A DNA stretch of 10,019 bases from contig DATAYY010000099.1 in assembly GCA_036272325.1 (NCBI GenBank), forward strand, positions 1 to 10,019, written 5' to 3'. The stretch is from Schlegelella_A sp036272325 (lineage in GTDB: Bacteria; Pseudomonadota; Gammaproteobacteria; Burkholderiales; Burkholderiaceae_C). The position numbers and the translations under genes were made by a program. Shown here piece by piece: positions 6,833-10,019 of the stretch. The stretch's first letter is position 1. Each line of letters starts with the position of its first letter. The notes beneath the pieces are model-generated. The model had not been told where the DNA came from. It worked only from the letters and a program-made list of their open reading frames with translations, and made no database searches.

Positions 6833-7598
6833 CGCTCGCCTGGATCGTTGTCGCGACCGCGATCGGCGGCATTCTTTCGGTCATCGTCGCCGCGGCGCTC
6901 ACGCTCGCGGTTCTGAGCAAGGTCGTCCACCACCTTGTCAGCCTGTCGGCGGGCGTGCTGCTCGCGACCGCGCTGCTCGACGTGCTGCCCGAAGCGTTCT
7001 CGGCCAAGGCGCTGCCGCAGGCGCTGTTCGTGACGCTGCTCGGCGGGCTGCTCTTCTTCTTCCTGCTCGAGAAGGCCGAGCTCTATCGCCACACGCACCA
7101 CCATGAAGGCGACGAGCACCACCATCATCACGGCTTCGATCGCCAGCAGGCCGGCCGCGGCGGCTGGAGCGTCATCCTCGGCGACAGCATCCACAACTTC
7201 TGCGACGGCATCATCATCGCCACCGCGTTCCTCGCCGACATCCGGCTTGGCATCGTCACCTCGCTCGCGATCATCGCCCACGAGATCCCGCAGAAGGTCG
7301 GCGACTACATCGTCCTCCTCAACGCCGGCTTCTCGCGTGCGCGGGCGCTGTTCTTCAACGCGCTCTCGGGCTCGCGGCGGTGGTCGGCGGCATCATCGGC
7401 TACTACATCGTCGGCCCGCGGCAGTCGTACTTCCCGTACCTTCTGGTCGTCGCTTCGAGCAGCTTCATCTATGTCGCCGTCGCCGACCTGATTCCGCAGC
7501 TGCAGCACCGGTTGACGCTCAGGCAGACCGCGGCGCAGCTGTTCTGGCTCGGCGCCGGCCTCGCGATCGTCGTGCTGGCGATCAGCCAGCTCGGCTGA
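6829..7598 (+). pseudogene. ZIP-family divalent metal transporter, broken by a single-base frameshift
   Basis: Inner-membrane ZIP (zinc/iron-regulated) permease. The frame from GTG 6829 gives MTLAWIVVATAIGG and stays ZIP-like for 181 residues: membrane segments near 3-28, 34-52 and 64-81, a histidine-rich loop at 88-101 (HTHHHEGDEHHHHH), the metal-site helix SIHNFCDG (His122, Asn123, Asp126) and HEIPQKVGD (His151, Glu152, Asp159). After FNALSG it becomes Arg/Ser-rich, non-membrane sequence and stops at 7491. The lost part continues in the next frame from CTC at 7371 (LAAVVGGIIGYYIVG, then SSSFIYVAVADLIP) to TGA at 7596-7598, restoring the last three membrane helices. One missing C or G near 7368-7371 explains everything; the repaired product would be 256 residues. 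It could be a real mutation or a sequencing or assembly error. GTG is the only early start in frame. The substrate (zinc, iron or manganese) is not determined. Confidence 0.88.
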
Positions 7599-7616
7599 GG
7601 ATCCAGGCGCTCAGTC
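7593..7616. terminator. Weak hairpin spanning the convergent ZIP and uspA stops
   Basis: GGCTGAG (7593-7599) can pair with CTCAGTC (7610-7616) around a 10-nt loop, with one G-T wobble. It covers both stop codons of the convergent genes. No T-run follows on either strand, so it would be a poor intrinsic terminator and may be chance. Confidence 0.2.
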
Positions 7617-8049
7617 AGCGGACGACGAGCACCGGCACCGTCGTGTGCTTGAGGACGTCGTTCGTCTCGCTGCCGAGAAAGAGCGACGCCAGGCCGCTGC
7701 GGCCGTGCGAGCCCATGACGAGCAGGTCGCAGTGCTGCTCGGTGGCGTAGGCGACGATCGCCTCCCACGGTTGCACGCCTTCGACCGTCTGTGCGTGGCA
7801 GACGATCCCCGCCGCCTGGCAGGCGTCGGCGACGGTGCGCACGTTCTTCGTCGCCGTCCGCTCCTGGGCATCGAAGAACTCCTGCGGCGGGGTCGGCTGC
7901 ATCTCTGCGACGGCACCGTAGGGGAACGGCTCCTTGACGCAGAGCGTGTAGATCTCGGCGCCCAGCGATTTGGCCAGGCCGATCGCGATCGCGACCGCAC
8001 GGCCGGTGATCTCGGAGCCGTCGGTCGGGACGAGGATTCGTTTGAACAT
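7615..8049 (-). CDS. Universal stress protein, UspA family, ATP-binding type
   Basis: Small cytoplasmic stress protein of the Usp fold. It is 144 residues, the usual single-domain length. The N-terminus MFKRILVPTDGSE holds the first strand and nucleotide-contact Asp. The C-terminal part carries GSHGRSGLASLFLGS, an exact G-2x-G-9x-G-S/T signature of ATP-binding Usp proteins, followed by VPVLVVR, the closing strand. The ATG at 8049 is chosen over an upstream frame start at 8130 because a strong GGAGGTG site sits 2 nt ahead and the family begins at FKRILV. It is the last gene of the minus-strand group, 93 nt after sseA, and converges on the ZIP gene with a 16-nt gap. No specific partner can be named. 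Role in stress survival is known for the family only. Confidence 0.94.
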   Translation of the reverse strand: MFKRILVPTDGSEITGRAVAIAIGLAKSLGAEIYTLCVKEPFPYGAVAEMQPTPPQEFFDAQERTATKNVRTVADACQAAGIVCHAQTVEGVQPWEAIVAYATEQHCDLLVMGSHGRSGLASLFLGSETNDVLKHTTVPVLVVR

Positions 8050-8051
8050 GG

Positions 8052-8058
8052 GCACCTC
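8052..8058 (-). promoter_or_regulatory. Strong ribosome binding site of uspA
   Basis: Read on minus, GGAGGTG precedes the ATG at 8049 with GGAGG ending 4 nt before it. It is the clearest Shine-Dalgarno in the window. It fixes the uspA start and suggests high translation independent of sseA. Confidence 0.8.
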
Positions 8059-8142
8059 CGCGCGTTTCGGCGATCTTCGCACCGCGCTGCCCGCGTCGGC
8101 AAGGCGCTGTCTGCCCGAGGGGTCCGGCAATCGTCGACAGGG

Positions 8143-8994
8143 TCAGCCGCGCGCGATCGCCCGTGCGGGATCGGACGACCACTCGCTCCACGAACCCGGA
8201 TAGAGCACCGAGCCGGCGAGACCGGCGTGCTCCATCGCGAGCAGGTTGTGGCAAGCGGTGACGCCCGAGCCGCAGGAATGGATCACATCGCCGGGCGCGC
8301 GGCCGCCGAGCAGGCCGGCGAATTCGTCGCGCAGCTGCGACGCCGACTTGAAGCGGCCGGCGGCGTCGAGGTTCGACCTGTGGAAGCGCTGGAACGCGCC
8401 CGGAATGTGGCCGGCGACCGGATCGATCGGCTCGGCTTCGCCGCGGAACCGCTCTTCGCTGCGCGCATCGAGCAACATCCGAAGCGGCGGTCGTGCGGCG
8501 ACGCCGGCGGCGTCGACCGTCGGCGCGAGCGATGGGCGCTCGGGGTAGGGCGGCCCGCCGGACGGAACGCTGTTGTCGCCGGTGAGCTCGCCGCCGGCAT
8601 CCCGCCATGCCTGCAAGCCACCGTCGAGGACGGCGACCGTGGCGTGGCCGAGCCAGCGCAGCATCCACCAGAGGCGCGCCGCATAGACGCCGCCTTGAGC
8701 GTCGTAGCAGACGACCTGCGTCTCGGGCCCGATGGCGAGCGCGCCGAGGGTGCGCGCGAAGGTCGCCCGGTCAGGCAGCGGATGGCGTCCGTTGCGGCCG
8801 CTCTTCGCGGCGCTCAGGTCGCGGTCGAGATGGAGATAGTGCGCGCCAGGCAAGTGCGATTCGCGGTACCGCCGCTCACCCGATTCGATGTCGGCGAGGT
8901 CGAAGCTCGCATCGACGATCACCGGCTGCGGTCCGCGTGCACGCAACGCAGCGAGCTCGGTGGCAGTGATCAGCGTCTGGAACGTGGCGGTCAT
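8143..8994 (-). CDS. sseA: 3-mercaptopyruvate sulfurtransferase (tandem rhodanese)
   Basis: Transfers sulfur from 3-mercaptopyruvate to thiol acceptors or cyanide through a cysteine persulfide; cytoplasmic. The product is 283 residues, matching E. coli SseA (281). There are two rhodanese domains: an inactive N-terminal one (VIVDASFDLADIESG, then ESHLPGAHYLHLDRDLS, then VVCYDAQGGVYAARLWWML) and a catalytic C-terminal one (LLDARSEERFRGEAEPID, then GHIPGAFQ). The active cysteine is Cys241 in HSCGSGVTAC. The CGSGVT loop marks mercaptopyruvate sulfurtransferases, whereas thiosulfate sulfurtransferases have CRKGVT. The end PGSWSEWSSDP is conserved. The start is the ATG at 8994, which overlaps the stop of the upstream transporter gene by 4 nt (ATGA), so the two are translationally coupled. 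A longer open frame to 9942 in this frame is antisense-like extension over the transporter and is not used. Confidence 0.95.
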   Translation of the reverse strand: MTATFQTLITATELAALRARGPQPVIVDASFDLADIESGERRYRESHLPGAHYLHLDRDLSAAKSGRNGRHPLPDRATFARTLGALAIGPETQVVCYDAQGGVYAARLWWMLRWLGHATVAVLDGGLQAWRDAGGELTGDNSVPSGGPPYPERPSLAPTVDAAGVAARPPLRMLLDARSEERFRGEAEPIDPVAGHIPGAFQRFHRSNLDAAGRFKSASQLRDEFAGLLGGRAPGDVIHSCGSGVTACHNLLAMEHAGLAGSVLYPGSWSEWSSDPARAIARG

Positions 8995-9890
8995 GCGGTG
9001 TTCGGCGGGTCGGGGATGAGGGCCACCGGCGGCTTGCCGCTGCGGCTGCGCAGCAGCGTCGCCGACAGGCCGGCGGCAACGATCAGGAGCATGCCCGAAA
9101 GCGCGAGCGCCGTCACGCGGTCGCCGAACAGCAGGACGCCGTAGACGAACGACCAGGCGATGCCGAGGTACTGCAGGCTGGCATTGACGAGCGTGCGGCC
9201 GGTGCCGTAGGCGCGCGTCATCATCAGCTGCGCCACAGTCGCCAGCACGCCGACGGCGAGCAGCAGCAGCGCGCCGCTCCAGGTGTGGCCATGCATCCCC
9301 GTGAACGCGACCAGCAACGCGCCGGCGGCGACGCCGCCGAGCGAGAAGTAGAAGACGATCCGGTATTCGGGCTCGCCGACGCGGCCGAGCGCAGTCACCT
9401 GCAGGTACGCCGTCGCAGCGATGATTCCCGAGAGCAGTCCCATCACGCCGTACCAGAGCTGCTGCTCGGCGATCGTCGGCCGGAGGATCATCGCGACGCC
9501 GGCGAAGCCGACCAGGACGGTCGCGACGAGCCTGCCGTCGACCCGTGAGCCGCCGGCCGCGATCGCGCTGCCGAGGAGAAAGAGCGCCATCCAGACCGAC
9601 GACATGTAGTTGAGCGTCATCGCCGTCGCGAGCGGCAGGTGGCCGAGCGCGTAGAACCAGAGGACGAGCGAAACGACGCCCGAGACGCTGCGCCAGAAGT
9701 GCATCGCCGGCACGCGCGTCGCGACGCTGCCGCGCTGCCAGCGCGCCAGGCCGACCATCATGAGCGCGCCGGTCAGGCCGCGGTAGAGCACGATCTCGCC
9801 GGCCGAGTACTGCGCGGACGCCAGCTTGACGCACACGCCCATCGTCGCGAACAGGAACGATGCGCTGACGATCAGCCACGGCGGCGACAA
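8991..9890 (-). CDS. DMT-superfamily transporter, two EamA domains; TTG start next to a junction
   Basis: Inner-membrane carrier of the drug/metabolite transporter superfamily. The product is 299 residues, the normal length, with ten predicted helices in two EamA repeats (about 3-136 and 146-283). Typical blocks: FLFATMGVCVKLAS, GEIVLYRGLTGALMM, WRSVSGVVSLVLWFYALGHL-PLATA and, in the second half, LNASLQYLGIAWSF-like VNASLQYLGIAWSFVYGVLLFGD written here in two overlapping parts: VNASLQYLGIAWSF and FVYGVLLFGDRVT. The substrate is unknown. The only start near the family N-terminus is TTG at 9890, with AAGGG about 9 nt ahead; the next Met (residue 17) lies inside helix 1. Directly upstream sits the tail of an opposite-strand gene remnant, so the native ATG may have been lost at a junction. 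Its stop overlaps the sseA start (ATGA). Confidence 0.92.
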   Translation of the reverse strand: MSPPWLIVSASFLFATMGVCVKLASAQYSAGEIVLYRGLTGALMMVGLARWQRGSVATRVPAMHFWRSVSGVVSLVLWFYALGHLPLATAMTLNYMSSVWMALFLLGSAIAAGGSRVDGRLVATVLVGFAGVAMILRPTIAEQQLWYGVMGLLSGIIAATAYLQVTALGRVGEPEYRIVFYFSLGGVAAGALLVAFTGMHGHTWSGALLLLAVGVLATVAQLMMTRAYGTGRTLVNASLQYLGIAWSFVYGVLLFGDRVTALALSGMLLIVAAGLSATLLRSRSGKPPVALIPDPPNTA

Positions 9891-9891
9891 C

Positions 9892-9993
9892 GAGTTCGGC
9901 CCTTACCAGAGCCCGATGGAAGACGGCATGCAGCATTTCCACGAGTGGTACCGCGCGAAAATGGACAACTGCGCGGTGCGACCGGGCGCGTAA
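9892..9993 (+). pseudogene. C-terminal remnant of a gene, resembling a Rieske ring-hydroxylating oxygenase alpha subunit (tentative)
   Basis: The plus frame from 9892 to TAA at 9991-9993 reads EFGPYQSPMEDGMQHFHEWY followed by RAKMDNCAVRPGA. It looks like real protein rather than a GC shadow. The pattern GPY, acidic residue, G, then QFH/HFH and WY followed by a basic helix end resembles, from memory, the last residues of Rieske-type oxygenase alpha subunits of the glycine-betaine/choline oxygenase kind. Going left, the frame runs antisense into the first codons of the EamA transporter and meets a stop at 9826, so the rest of the gene is missing. It is either a truncated gene or a contig join. 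The family call is a recollection, not a search result. Confidence 0.4.
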
Positions 9994-10019
9994 TGCCCTC
10001 GTTTCCCGGCGGGCGCCAC
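9993..10019 (+). CDS. Start of an unidentified gene running off the right edge
   Basis: ATG at 9993 overlaps the preceding stop as TAATG, the usual form of translational coupling, and reads MPSFPGGRH before the window ends. Nine codons are too few to name a product. The overlap supports the tail before it being a genuine gene end in an operon. Confidence 0.4.

Noticed and set aside
7360..7380. Programmed -1 frameshift in the ZIP gene
   Set aside because: The shift would be -1, but TCTCGGGCTCG is not an X XXY YYZ slippery heptamer and no strong downstream hairpin was evident. ZIP transporters are not known to need one.
8113..8128. Hairpin GCCCGA-GGGG-TCCGGC between sseA and uspA as a terminator
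   Set aside because: It has an internal mismatch and no T-run on the minus strand.
8050..8130. Longer uspA start at 8130 (171 residues)
   Set aside because: The extra N-terminus is not Usp-like and the strong GGAGGTG site points to the ATG at 8049.
8143..9942. 599-codon minus frame as one long fusion protein
   Set aside because: Only the part from the ATG at 8994 is sulfurtransferase; the extension is an out-of-frame reading of the EamA gene.

Overview
This window reads as ordinary chromosomal DNA of a GC-rich betaproteobacterium, most likely Burkholderiales. The basis is the strong G/C third-position bias, the style of the encoded proteins (liv-type ABC transporter parts, a PPK1/SixA/PPX cluster, a dienelactone hydrolase with an ITTD-type mature start), and gene-dense packing with very short gaps. 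I see no rRNA, tRNA, insertion sequence, integrase, CRISPR array or phage gene. Taxonomy is inferred from resemblance only.

Layout, left to right. (1) Positions 1-1687, plus strand: the C-terminal part of a LivM-type branched-chain amino acid permease, then a twin-arginine-exported substrate-binding protein. This is the downstream end of a liv-type ABC uptake operon. (2) Positions 1761-5825: a polyphosphate module. Polyphosphate kinase (ppk1) and a SixA-type phosphohistidine phosphatase lie on plus, 5 nt apart. Exopolyphosphatase (ppx) lies on minus and converges on sixA with a 7-nt gap. (3) Positions 5925-7598, plus strand: a dienelactone-hydrolase-family protein with a signal-like N-terminus, then a ZIP-family divalent-metal transporter broken by a one-base frameshift near 7368-7371. 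(4) Positions 7615-9890, minus strand: a DMT/EamA transporter, a 3-mercaptopyruvate sulfurtransferase (sseA) coupled to it by a 4-nt ATGA overlap, and an ATP-binding-type UspA universal stress protein. (5) Positions 9892-10019, plus strand: a short C-terminal tail resembling a Rieske ring-hydroxylating oxygenase alpha subunit, followed by the first nine codons of another gene with a TAATG overlap.

How the parts work together: ppk1 and ppx make and degrade polyphosphate, and sixA between them removes phosphate from histidines. PPK1 itself works through a phosphohistidine, so a link is possible but unproven. The liv genes serve amino-acid or amide uptake. The sulfurtransferase and Usp genes suggest a general stress/sulfur group, but nothing ties them to one pathway.

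I did not find a clearly new system. The points most worth a second look are the right-edge junction, where an oxygenase remnant abuts a transporter that has only a TTG start; the single-base break in the ZIP gene; the sixA placement; and the dienelactone hydrolase N-terminus, which has lost any twin-arginine motif.
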